Below, piece by piece: positions 24,597 to 35,030 of a DNA stretch of 64,000 bases; the first letter of the stretch is position 1; each line of letters opens with the position of its first letter. A program made the translations under genes and the position numbers. Under the pieces are notes generated by a model, which was not told the DNA's origin, searched no databases, and saw only the letters and a program-made list of their open reading frames with translations. The DNA comes from Styela clava (taxonomy: Eukaryota; Chordata; Ascidiacea; Stolidobranchia; Styelidae), in the NCBI RefSeq assembly GCF_964204865.1, contig NC_135257.1:3100001-3164000 (forward strand), written 5' to 3'.

Positions 24597-25285
24597 TTTA
24601 TTTGCACTTTTACTTTAAACAATCAATAAATATACAAAATTTATCATTTGTACAATTATAACGAACAAATACAATAATATAATTAAATGGGTTAATTACT
24701 GATAGCCAATTATAATAGCTAGACATCTGAATCTCTAAAATCGGGAAGATTGGTGTCACCAGACTTTCTTTATCAACAGAAGTGTACAATTACAATATGA
24801 AGTCACAAATAAAAACAATTAATATGAGCAAAGAGAATATTACAATACAGAGACTTAAAGGAACATGAATTAGAAATAAAAAGCAAAATTTCACACAGCT
24901 TTATTAATACTACTGCTCATTTATCGGACAGAGATATATAAAAGCTAATCAAAGCTAAAAGCTTTGAAATAACCAATCAAGATGGAATGATTGAAAATTA
25001 GGTTGAAAATCTGAGATCTGTGAGTAATATTTTGTCATTTATACCTCCATCGAAACTTATCCCCCCAAAATATATAATGAATATCTACCGACTTTGTATG
25101 ATTTTATATTGGCACATTACCATGACTTTTCATCAGAATTTTCGAACTTGTAAAAGACAAAGATATATTTCTATGAGAGGATTGCTTATTCTTAAAAATC
25201 TTCCATGTACTAAATTTGTACTCATGGTGTCTTTATCTGATTACATTGATGTATCTTTGAACATTCTATTGCCTCCAATACCATT
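24597..25285 (-). other. WIPI gene 3' UTR region with polyadenylation signals
   Basis: Minus-strand AATAAA hexamers (TTTATT on the + strand) occur at 24900-24905 and 24597-24602, about 390 and 690 bp after the stop. The stretch is AT-rich without other features; the plus-strand open frame at 25020-25361 overlaps coding sequence and is a shadow. Confidence 0.45.
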
Positions 25286-28200
25286 CTATGATAACTTGTC
25301 ATCCACTATGTTATGTGATGCAGAGGCTTCAATCTGTATTGAGGTAGTTGGCAAGTGCTGATATTTGTTAGAGTCAGGAGATTCGCCAGCTTGATCAGGT
25401 TCATGGGTCGCTGTTGCTCCCTGTTCCATATCATCAGACTGATTTTGCAGAACACTGTGTTGACGAATGAGAGAACAGTCACCTCCTTCCTGGGCATCAA
25501 GGTTGTATATGTACAAATACCCATTGTATCCTGCGACAACAACACGCAGTAGTTTCTGCATACTAACAATGGCACATACGTTTCGTGTTCCAGATACTGG
25601 CAGTTTCACAGTGGCAAAATCACGACCTTGGTTCAGTACACTCGAAACTTGAGTCGGCAAATAATTTGCGGATGTGGTTAAAACTTTGTTAAAGTAACCC
25701 ATCCATGTACTTCCATCTTCTGTTGCAGCGACTGCATTTTTCTCCTGCCCGGGATCGATCAGTTTATAAATATGCACCGTTTCTGTGTTACTGGATGCGC
25801 ACAGGAACACAGAGTCCGTACTAAAAGCTAAAGATGATATCCGAACGCATCTCTTCATTCCCCTTCTGAGTTCAAAAAGTCGTTGACCATCAGGAATAGA
25901 AAAAACTCGAATAACTGTACCTCTCTCTGAAGCTGTTGCAAGTTTGGTACCAGAGGAGTCAAAGGTGAGGGCAGCAAGAGGACTGTCGTGAGCGGGGATT
26001 GTCATCACTGCCTGTGGTCAGTATAAAAAATACAATAATTGAAAATATTACAAATCTAGTATTGATTTAGCACGATAAAATTAAATTAAAAGTTTTATTT
26101 CAGCATATATTTGATTAAAAGAACTGTTGAAACGACAAAAATTCAATTCAGTAACTTAACAATCATCAAAATCATGGATTCTGGTGAAAATTGGGCTATA
26201 TACAGACATTTTGCAAAATAGAAACACTATTCGAACTAAATAACTATAGAAATTGGATAACAAAGTTCAGAAAAGTAATTTAGTCAATATATCAATCATT
26301 TGTCTTAATAAATATAAAAATTATGAAATATCTGGTGACCCGTTAACACTAAATGAGTAAACGGTAACACTTATCATGAATGACAAACACAATGCAATCT
26401 AAACAGCAATCACATTTTAGCTTATGAATCAGAGGTGGCTCAGAGCCTTTATTTCATTTTACTCATACCATCAAGTCACTAACCTTCAAATTAGTGATGT
26501 CAAATATTTGAACCTCTCCCACAAGAGTACTACCAGGATATGCAAGGAATGATACATCATTATTGTTCACACTGAGTGCACATATACCATCTCGATTAGG
26601 TGGTGTGTCCCTTATTGTATGAAGTACCTGTGTTGCAAAAACGAAACAGTTTTTCAATTTTCATCATACATCCCAAGATTCATGGAATGATTTCCTTACA
26701 AAGGCTGTTAAAAGGTCAATTCAGTCAATGACAGGTATACAGAATACAGGACATAATATGCAGGTTTATGTCACAATCACAATATGTATAAAATCAGATG
26801 CAAATCGCAATTTTGATACAAAATTGAATTTTACACATGTGATAGTAGGACTATATATCTTCACAAAGTCTTACAGATAATTTCAGTCAATAAGTAGTAT
26901 AAGAGTACTCTTAGTTCTCATCCCTGATTTGACTACAATAACAAGAATTGATATTTATGGAAATAGGATTTGGATACAGCCATACAATACAATATACAAA
27001 CCTTCATGTCTTTGATATTATGAATATATAGGCTTTCTTCCAACACAACAACCAGTCTTAAACGATTTAATTTCACAGCAAGTATTGTATTCGAATAACT
27101 GTAATTACATATCTCAGTTCCTTTCTTGAAATGGCATACCTAAGTCAAAATAGTTTAGAGATGAAAAATGAACATTCTTTATAAATGAAAAAATATCATG
27201 TATATGATAAAGCGACTTGAATACAATTTAAGAACACTCATCTCATATTGAAAATTAATCACTGATCTGCTGACATGGTACTTTATACATTTTGAGAGTG
27301 AATGGATGAGTACTAAAATGTATCACATTGACTGGAAAAAGTGTTTGGTCGGAAAAGAAATCAGGGAAAGGCGCAGACAAATATAGATCATTATAAATGT
27401 GCGGAAGAATAAAGTAAATGAAAACAATTGAACATGCTAAATACAAATTTGAACCGATCAAATATTCTATGTTTGCGTTTAATCAGAAATTCAGCTGGAA
27501 TGTAGCTGGAGAGCATCACCCAAATATGAAGGCAAATACTTCATGCAAGAAAGTATTTAAGAGTTCCTACAGTTTTCGAGCAATTGATTAAATTGCTTTT
27601 GTCATTTTTAAAAAAACAGCCATTATATCAAAAAAAAATCATAACTTTTATAAAGAATTTGATATAGAGATTATTATGATGCACATAATTTTCACAGAAA
27701 TTCAATTATGTTAAAAAAATATTGAGACCAAAAAATATCACAAAAATCAATCAAAAAACAATTCCAGTAAAATATTGAGTTATCACACTATTACCGTATT
27801 ATGAATGAAGAATTTTGATGCTGTGAATTCGGGTCTTACTATTTACTGATTAGAGTGCAGTAGAGAGGGAAACCTTTTTTTTTTCAATATTTATTAGCGT
27901 CCGTGAAATTTTAAACAATTCAGTGGGAAACAGTATACAGTGGTAGGGAATGATCATGAGTTGATATCAGTAATCTTCAACATCTTTAAATAACCCAACA
28001 TGACGCACCCTAACCTGGTACACATACTGTGTTCAGGTTGTGCGCCATCTTGGTGCACATACTTCTGGAGCTCAAAAATTAATTTGATTTTGCCTATTGG
28101 TGTGCTCATATTGCGTCATGTTAGGTTATTTATTGAAGATGTTGACGATTACTGATATAAACTCGTGATCATTCCCTACTACTGTATACTGTTTCCCATC

Positions 28201-28630
28201 GAATTGTTTAAAATTTCACGGACGCTAATAAATAATTCTTTCATGGAAGAAAAATGTTTCCCTCTCTTTTGCGCTGTTTCGCACTCTATTCAGTAAGTAG
28301 TAAGACAGTGTGAATTCTGATAATGCAATTTTTTAATTCCATATAATAAAGCATATTCTTACACAATCATACCTTCAATTTCCTTGGTGCATTTGTACTG
28401 ACAATAGCGACAAGACTACTGGAAAACAGCCGTTCTACTATGCATACATCAGTCGTTTCACTTGCGTTATCATATATTTTTTCCAAGTTATCAACAGAGT
28501 TGACAGTATAGAGTTTATATCCATATTTCGAACCCATTGAAAGTGAAGTGAAATCTTGATTGAAATTTATGAACAGAATGGGATTAGACCCATCTTGTGG
28601 AGTTGCTTCAGTTGCATGAGCAGAATTCAT
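25286..28630 (-). CDS. WIPI2: WIPI1/WIPI2-type WD-repeat phosphoinositide-binding autophagy protein
   Basis: PROPPIN-family seven-bladed beta-propeller that binds PI3P (and PI(3,5)P2) on forming autophagosomes. In vertebrates WIPI2 recruits ATG16L1 for LC3 lipidation. Coding exons in transcript order: 28630-28373, 27139-27002, 26627-26484, 26011-25286, all phase 0, giving 422 codons including stop, close to vertebrate length. Family signatures are strong: [77 protein letters not shown] and [10 protein letters not shown]. The lipid-binding motif is LRRG (L/FRRG in the family) in the last exon. The start ATG aligns with the vertebrate N-terminus ([17 protein letters not shown] follows). The C-terminal tail is polar and acidic. 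It is probably the single orthologue of WIPI1 and WIPI2; the choice of name is tentative. Confidence 0.95.
27820..28320. mobile_element. Foldback element in the first WIPI coding intron, with nested MITE
   Basis: Two arms are imperfect inverted copies. The left arm (about 27820-28006) carries GAGAGGGAAAC, TTAGCGTCCGTGAAATTTTA, GGAAACAGTATACAGT and GGGAATGATCATGAGT. The right arm (about 28110-28320) carries their complements in reverse order, down to the GTTTCCCTCTC end. The loop contains a partial copy of MITE family M1 (28008-28072). No coding sequence is present. Exact ends and target duplication were not resolved. Confidence 0.72.
28008..28072 (+). mobile_element. Partial M1 MITE nested in the foldback loop
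   Basis: Reads CCCTAACCTGGTACACATAC, then TTCAGGTTGTGCGCCATCTT and the terminal half GGTGCACATACTTCTGGAG. It matches the right two thirds of the intact element at 44776-44879, with the central part rearranged. Confidence 0.6.
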
Positions 28631-30334
28631 TTTCTATGTTTTATATTTCCTGGCTAGACATCTGTCATAAAAATGGCAAGTTAATCACACAGAAAGTTAA
28701 GAATAAGCAAAATCTTGAGGATTATTAAATCAGATTGAGTTATCAATCTAGCTCTTATTGGTACTATAGGTTACCAGCAGTCCACTGTATTCCGACAAAT
28801 CAAGCAACATAAAATTACCGTAATACAATTTCTCTGCAGAGCAAAACTCTGTAACCTCATGCTGTCATGTTTTCTTATCAGTCACATTTCAATAACAATA
28901 ACAGAAGGATGGGCTTTAAGTAGCCCAAAAACAAAACTTAAAAGGCTGTTTTGAAAAAATGACGAAAATGTATGTTTTACCTTTTTCCGTTTTTAGTAGC
29001 TGCAAGCATGAATAAAATATTTTATGTATATTGCTCCAAACTTGGATTAGACACCACCAGACCACAGAGGCACTATTTTTGTTGGCGTTGCCGTTTGATA
29101 ACGCAGTAGCCTAGGCCCACAGCCAGATATAGCAGTAAAAGATGTCCCATTTTATGAAAATACCCTAATTCAAATAGGCTATTTGCCCTTTCCCTAAATT
29201 TATGTTGAAAACTAATTTTGCTTCAATTTCAGAATTAGACTCTGCAACTTACATATCTAAAGTTGAACAAGTAAACATACTGACATAGATAGGCTACGGT
29301 ACGGTATGGCTAGACAAATTATGGAATTTCACTGTTTAAATGTTGATTGTTAAGTCTGTAAGTGCATGTATTCTGACATCAACAGAAACACTGTTGATAT
29401 CTTCTATGATACCTGGCTTCGAGGTAGTCTAACTTCAAGCCAAGTCAGCAAGTGCATCAACTTACAGACTTACTGAGTTCTGGAGCTTCAGAGTTACGGA
29501 GTACGGTACCGGTACTAGTCCTGTAGCCAGTTTCAGAATTGCAGGAATAGCAGCGTCCTTTGTCGAAAGAAATCAACAACAAAACAACAAATACTGAGCT
29601 AGAAAAGCTGTTGGCGAGAAAAACATCAGCATCATGGTGAGAAAACTTCCTCAAAATATTTCATAGCCGAGATTTTTTTAAGTTTTCGTTCGAATGTCTT
29701 TTACGTTGTGTTTTTTTTTTGCGAGAATACCGGTACCGTACGATACTGCAGTACTGTTACCATATCAAAAAGCCGACTTTTTCGAGAATAAAATTTCGCG
29801 ACAATATGTTTGGCTATAAATGTTACATGACATTCTGACATTTCATTGTCTCCGGTTTGACCATTGAGGTGTATTAACTAGAGAGCTCAGTGGGTTTGAC
29901 AGACCAGCGAGGAAGTACCGTACAGTGCGAAATGGGTTCTTTAGTAATTAAGACTCCCATCGTGCCGAAGTTCTGACCAGTAGCAATAAAAGTAAGAGTT
30001 TATGGATGTTTCCCCGAGCATCGATTTCCTTGTTTATTTCCGTAACAATTACAAATCATCAATAAGTTAACAATGACGTAACAATTGTTTTTTATGTCGC
30101 CTCTCAGACACTTCTTTTGCTCGAACAGATATTCAAGCGTGGTTGTAAACATTGCATCTCTTTGGTAGTTTTGTGTGTTATTTGTCAGTTTTTAGTTGTA
30201 TATCCAAAAATAGTTTTAAATAAATACCTTAAGTGTCATTAAGTCTTCTGAGGATCTTTAGTTTAGTTACAATAATCTACAATTTATACCGCAAACGATG
30301 CGATAGACTAGTCTTAAATTCGCTATCAGTACCT
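28631..30334. other. Upstream region of the WIPI gene, no further gene seen
   Basis: Any WIPI 5' UTR or promoter lies here, but no TATA box or splice donor stands out. Motifs of the type GGTACCGGTACT recur near 29500-29520 and 29730-29750. No plus-strand gene was recognised. Confidence 0.4.
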
Positions 30335-30717
30335 ACCGTGTTTCCCCAAAAATAAGACTGGGTTCTTTCGAAAAATAACACTAGGACTTATTTTCGAGGG
30401 ATGTCTTATATTTTCATTTATCAAAAACAAAATTACAAGATAGAGAATTACGAGATTTCCAATATACAAAATATCAAAACCGATATCTATTTACTTTTGA
30501 ATAACTCGTTTTTATTCTAAATAACTGCAAAACATAGATTATCTATCTATTAAAACGAGTAGGTGAGATTTCTTGCTAACGACTAGGTAAAAAAAATGTT
30601 GCCTTATTGGCTAGGGCTAGGTCCTATTTTAAGGGGAGGGCTTATAATAAAATCATTTTAAAACGTCAGGCTAGGTCTTATTCTCAGGGTAGGTCTTATT
30701 TTCGGGGAAATACGATA
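30335..30717 (+). mobile_element. Non-autonomous TIR element (about 380 bp), TA-flanked
   Basis: The left end TACCGTGTTTCCCCAAAAAT continuing into AAGAC is mirrored by the right end GTCTTATTTTCGGGGAAATA ending CGATA, an inverted repeat of about 25 bp with few mismatches. Both ends sit at TA dinucleotides, as in Tc1/mariner-like insertions. The interior repeats the motif CTAGGTCTTATT or GGTCTTATT and is non-coding. Confidence 0.7.
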
Positions 30718-30849
30718 TAAGCGGCACGTGGTTTATTGTTTTAGAAGAAACAATAGTTTTGAACATGTGAGCCAGTTTCCCAGATAGCACAACTACGTCG
30801 GAACAACCATGGCCGAACGTTGTTCGAACCACCGGCCCAATAATGGCGA

Positions 30850-31095
30850 ACAACCATGTTCCAGCGAAGATTTGGCCGCTGGGCCAACGTCGGTCCTTTC
30901 GCTGTAATGCAACCGTGGCAAATGATCGGGCCAACGTAGGCGATACGTTGTAACACAATCGTGAAATATGGCCGGTCCAACGTTGGCGATACGTTGTAAC
31001 ACAATCGTGACATATGGCGGGGCCTACGTAGGTGACACGTTGTAATACAATCGTGGCACATGGTCGGGCCAAGTTAGGCGATGTGTTGTACAGAC
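30850..31095 (+). repeat. Minisatellite of ~60-bp units
   Basis: About four degenerate direct units share GATACGTTGTAACACAATCG followed by TGACATATGGC and CCAACGTTGG. The most regular units start near 30949, 31009 and 31069. The array lies just inside the left copy of the 20-bp inverted repeat, as subterminal repeats do in some DNA transposons. The minus-strand frame through it (30671-31072) is an artefact of periodicity. Confidence 0.7.
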
Positions 31096-31211
31096 AGGGT
31101 ATGGATCTATACTACATAGAAATTTCCCACTAATCTAACATTATTTATATAATAAAAAACAAAAGATAACAAAATGTCTTTATTTTACAAATATGTATAC
31201 ATGTAATAAAA

Positions 31212-32690
31212 TTAATCGGAGTTCGTTGCCAGATCATCCATAGCTGAAAAATATAAAAATTCTGTGTTAAATTGCAGTATTAGCAAATTACAGCACCAGA
31301 GTTCAAAGCCTAGTCTGAATAACTGCATCCCAACAAATTTTCAGAGTAGGAATCTTAAGCCAAGTTTCTGCAGTCGCAAATGTGTGAGTGAAGCTTACAT
31401 TGACAAGACAATAATAATTGAGAAATACAGAAATTCTTGATTCCGCAAGGGGGGCGTAGACAATGTTTTGATGGGAATATTTGTTGGAGGGAATAATGAT
31501 GATTTGAGATTTTATCTGACTAAAATGTCTTCAAATATTCCTTGTTGAAATTCATCTATATTATTAGAAACATCATGCACCATGATTAGTCTATTTGTTT
31601 AATAGATTTACAATAAATTTATTTGTAACTTCATCATTTGCTGTTGTGCTAGGGGGCTTATATTCTTTACGCTTCAATCTTAATTAAGGTTTTGTTTTCA
31701 CTCCAGATTGTCAGATTCTGAGAATACATTCAGATTATAAGAATACATCTAATGAAAAGGTTTCCATCCGTTGCAAAAGCTCTATGTTAAATTATCGCGA
31801 GTATCTACTCTAAAATATACACATATGTGTTTTGTCCACATCCCATTCGTATAAAAGTGAACAATTTTAATATTGCAATCAGATCGTATTTAGACATTTA
31901 AATAACCTTCCTTGAACACGAAGCGAAAATATTGGGCATATTGTATTTCATACATAAATTCGAAGCGCTTCATGCAGTCAAAAACAAAACGACAAAAAAT
32001 AAAAGGCACTCAATAAGATGAGACCCAGCAAGGGTATTTTCACCTATTTTACTTTCATGTTCTGTTTAGCTTTCCAATTAATTATGGAGTAATCTGCAAT
32101 ATTTTAACATTGTACTAAAACTACACAAATATTCTGAATCTCAGAGATTTTTACATCGTGGTCTTCATACGATGGCATGTGTTACCGGTCAGCGAACTCT
32201 TAAATTAATTTTGCTTGCCCACTGGCCGCTGGGGTAAAAAGGTTGGGAACCACTGAACTAAACAGTTAAGTACAAGTACAACCACGTTGCACTAATGCCC
32301 CGCAAACTTACAGTCGATTTTCATCAGAATGATTGAATAGAATAAATTGATTTTTAATGTTTTCTCGTTGTGGGGTCACAAGTATCTGTAGTCTGTGATT
32401 TTACAAAAATTGGGGTCGCGGAAAAAAAAGTTTGGGAACCACTGCCGTAAAGTGTATGTAATCAGCCTATAAAAGTATTCAACTCACGAGCGATTTTTTC
32501 ATCCTTGAATGTTTTCTGGATCAAAATGTAATCAGACAATGAATTGACAATGAATTTCATCAATTCCTTTATGTCCGAGTCCACACTATAATCAGTGGAA
32601 AGTTGCAGATGCCGTAGCTTGTAGCATAAGAGTTTCTACCGCCTGTCCCAACAATTTTTCCATGGACTGGATTGGAGCATGGCTTGATCT
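31212..32690 (-). pseudogene. Relic of an unidentified minus-strand coding sequence
   Basis: Two exon-like pieces: 32690-32488 (acceptor TTTTCAG, donor GTGAGT) and 31243-31212 (acceptor TTTTTCAG, stop TAA). A polyadenylation hexamer follows at 31184-31179 (minus strand). The 3' part of the larger piece reads HLQLSTDYSVDSDIKELMKF and then IVNSLSDYILIQKTFKDEK, joining in phase to PMDDLATNSD and stop. The 5' part is coding-like in another frame (SMEKLLGQAVETLMLQA), so a frameshift near 32610 would be needed. A possible upstream exon, about 33508-33393, reads ENSPASIPSFTQSYTVSFQV. The family is not recognised; it may be host or transposon derived. Confidence 0.4.
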
Positions 32691-32807
32691 CTGAAAATCA
32701 AGTTAGTGTTACACCATATATAGTACATGATTGTCTTTCAGATGATAAACGTGAACGAATGGCCTATACTAATTACCAGAATATAAATTTTTCATTAATA
32801 TTAGTTA

Positions 32808-33277
32808 CCGTATTTTCCGGCGAATAAGTCTACCCGGCGAATAAGACGAGGCCTGTTTTTAAGCCTGAAAAAATGGGTTTTTGCATATAACCGGCCGATG
32901 AGTCGGGGTAGTAAAATCGCATCAACGTCGGGAATCTCAAATTACCATGCAATGCCTTTCGAGCGGTTGCCGCGTTTGCGCATTGGTTAAAATAGCCTAT
33001 GACTTTTTTTTATAGCGTAATATTCAGTCCATATATGATAATCACAGCATTGAAATTTCAGATTCACAGCACGAGAATGTCGATTTAATTAAACTAACCT
33101 GATGAGGACGTGGGGGATGCTATCGCCGAAGGTATTTTATTGTCCGGGTTCAATAATAGGGCAACAAAAAAATGAAAATGATCATACTCGCCTAATAAGA
33201 CGACCCCCCCCCCCGAAAATCAGGCTAAAAATTTGGGTCTAGAAAAGCGACTTATTCGCCGGAAAATACAGTATTAA
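32808..33277 (+). mobile_element. Non-autonomous TIR element (about 470 bp)
   Basis: The left end TACCGTATTTTCCGGCGAAT continuing into AAG is mirrored by the right end CTTATTCGCCGGAAAATACA ending GTA. The TA at each edge suggests a Tc1/mariner-like target. The interior is non-coding and holds a run of about 12 C near 33207-33219. It resembles the element at 30335-30717 in design but not closely in sequence. Confidence 0.7.
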
Positions 33278-33959
33278 CCACATGATGTTGTACTAGGTAA
33301 TTATTCAACCGATATATCTAGCTATTGTGCAATATTTTATGGCACAGGTATGCAAGGAGCTACTATCAAACTATGAAACAAAAGCACCTGTTTTGGCATT
33401 GTCCGCATTGAAACATTGAGATACTTGAAATGACACAGTGTATGATTGCGTGAAAGAGGGAATTGAAGCAGGTGAATTTTCCAGTCCATTGTCATAGGGC
33501 CTATTATAAAAATGGTATATATCATTAAACTTACAATGGTAATATTGACACTTGACAGAATATCTAATCGGTAATAATTATTTAGAACCGGGAAAAAAAT
33601 GGATATTACACAAAATATGTCCAAATATTTGTAAAGGATGTGTCGTACAATACTTCATGCTTTTAGAGTCGCTGGGCATTGCACAGTTGCATGCACATTC
33701 GGCAGTCATTGTACAGAGATGGGCTTCCCCCCAATCGCCCGAATCTTTTTTGCTAGCGGTCTACTTTCCAATTCACTTTAAAATATAATAACACTTAATT
33801 AAGGTTGGTTGGGTAAGATTACATAGCATACATACTGAAAATAAATCATATTAATATATATGATTACCCAATATAATTCTATTGAATTTTAAAACAAAAT
33901 AGATATTATTCAAAAATCAGTAATTTATTTCTCAACAAAGCTGAAAATATGAAATAGAG

Positions 33960-34250
33960 CAGGGTTGGACAAAGTTCTCGGACCTCGGACAAAAATTGAA
34001 AAAAAATTTAAAGTGTTACAAAAACAAAAAGGGAAAACAATAATCCTTGAGCTATTTTTTACCCAAAAACATCAAATTTTAGTTTCAGTTTGATTGTGGC
34101 AATTGTTAAAACATATTTTAGATTTCAGCCAATTGAGATCTGTATTTAGATTTGTTGAAATTCATCAGACAGAAGGTTCACAAATGTACAACTATTCAGA
34201 TTACTGGATTAAGTCGTTCAACGGGTTGGATTTGGGCTGCGGAAATGTTT
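33960..34250 (+). mobile_element. Diverged relative of the hAT-like element at 15739
   Basis: Begins GCAGGGTTGGACAAAG and shares with 15739-16091 the blocks CTTGAGCTATTTTT-like, AACATCAAATTTTAGTTTCA and TTTGATTGTGGCA, ending near GGGTTGGATTTGGGCTGCGG. Ends are poorly preserved. Confidence 0.4.
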
Positions 34251-34320
34251 GCACTTATACAAATAAAGTAAATATAAAAAATTAGGCTATATCCAGGGAT
34301 GAAGGACCAATACCGGTATC

Positions 34321-34665
34321 GGTACTCGATAACGAATACTGGTAAATAAGAGATGGCAACCTCAGAAAGTTTAACAAAAAAATGTGCCAAAAGACCAAGT
34401 ACGGTAACGTACTGTACGGTACCTCATCTCGTTCTGTCGTTACCAGTACCGGTACCTATGGTGTCCAGGATAAATATGTAACTTTTACCGGTATCTACCA
34501 TAGGTACCGGTACTCGATAACGAATACTGGTAAATGAGAGATGGCAACCTAAAAAAGTTTAACAAAAAAATGCCAAAAGACCAAGCACGGTACCGTACCT
34601 CATCTCGTTCTGCCGTTACCGGTACCTACGGTGTCCAGGGATAAATATGTAACTTTTACCCGTAT
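34321..34665 (+). repeat. Imperfect tandem duplication (188-bp offset), GGTACC-rich
   Basis: The segment starting GGTACTCGATAACGAATACT at 34321 recurs at 34509. Both copies continue through GAGATGGCAACCT, CCAAAAGACCAAG, CTCATCTCGTTCTG and TATGTAACTTTTACC. Palindromic GGTACC and ACCGGTACC motifs are concentrated between and around the copies. Confidence 0.8.
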
Positions 34666-35030
34666 GGTACCCTATCACCCTTATGAACCGTGACCTGACA
34701 ACGCACTTAGAGTACCGGTACCATGAGATTAACTTACACGGTTACAACTAGGCTATCTCTACTTTCGCCATTCTACTATGAAAGCATAAAAAGTTCAATG
34801 TCACTGTCCCATCCACGGCAAAAACCTCGTAACAGGCTATCGATTACGAGTACCGCCAAAATGAATGGCGACCTCATGTGCTATATTCGAATCGCGCGCG
34901 CATTTCTTCGCATAATGGAGTGTTTCGTTGAAGGCCAATCATGGCCTTACCATGGTAAATGGTTGTAAAACTGCGTACAACGGTTGCCGGCGGATTATAA
35001 CGTTGGCCCAACGTAGTTGTGCTATCTGGG

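Larger units (their letters stand above)
30779..35030. mobile_element. Possible 4.25-kb transposon bounded by an exact 20-bp inverted repeat
   Basis: CCCAGATAGCACAACTACGT at 30779-30798 recurs exactly as its reverse complement at 35011-35030. Both ends also carry CCAACGT/ACGTTGG-like subterminal repeats. No target duplication is obvious (flanks GCCAGTTT and TTGTTGGA), so the two ends could belong to separate insertions. Enclosed are a minisatellite, minus-strand coding relics, two MITE-like elements and a short tandem duplication. Confidence 0.5.

Noticed and set aside
25020-25361. 113-residue plus-strand frame
   Set aside because: It overlaps the WIPI stop region antisense and has no coding texture.
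30671-31072. 133-residue minus-strand frame with Cys/His-like repeats
   Set aside because: It runs through the ~60-bp minisatellite, whose period is close to a multiple of three. The apparent repeats in the peptide are the DNA repeats.
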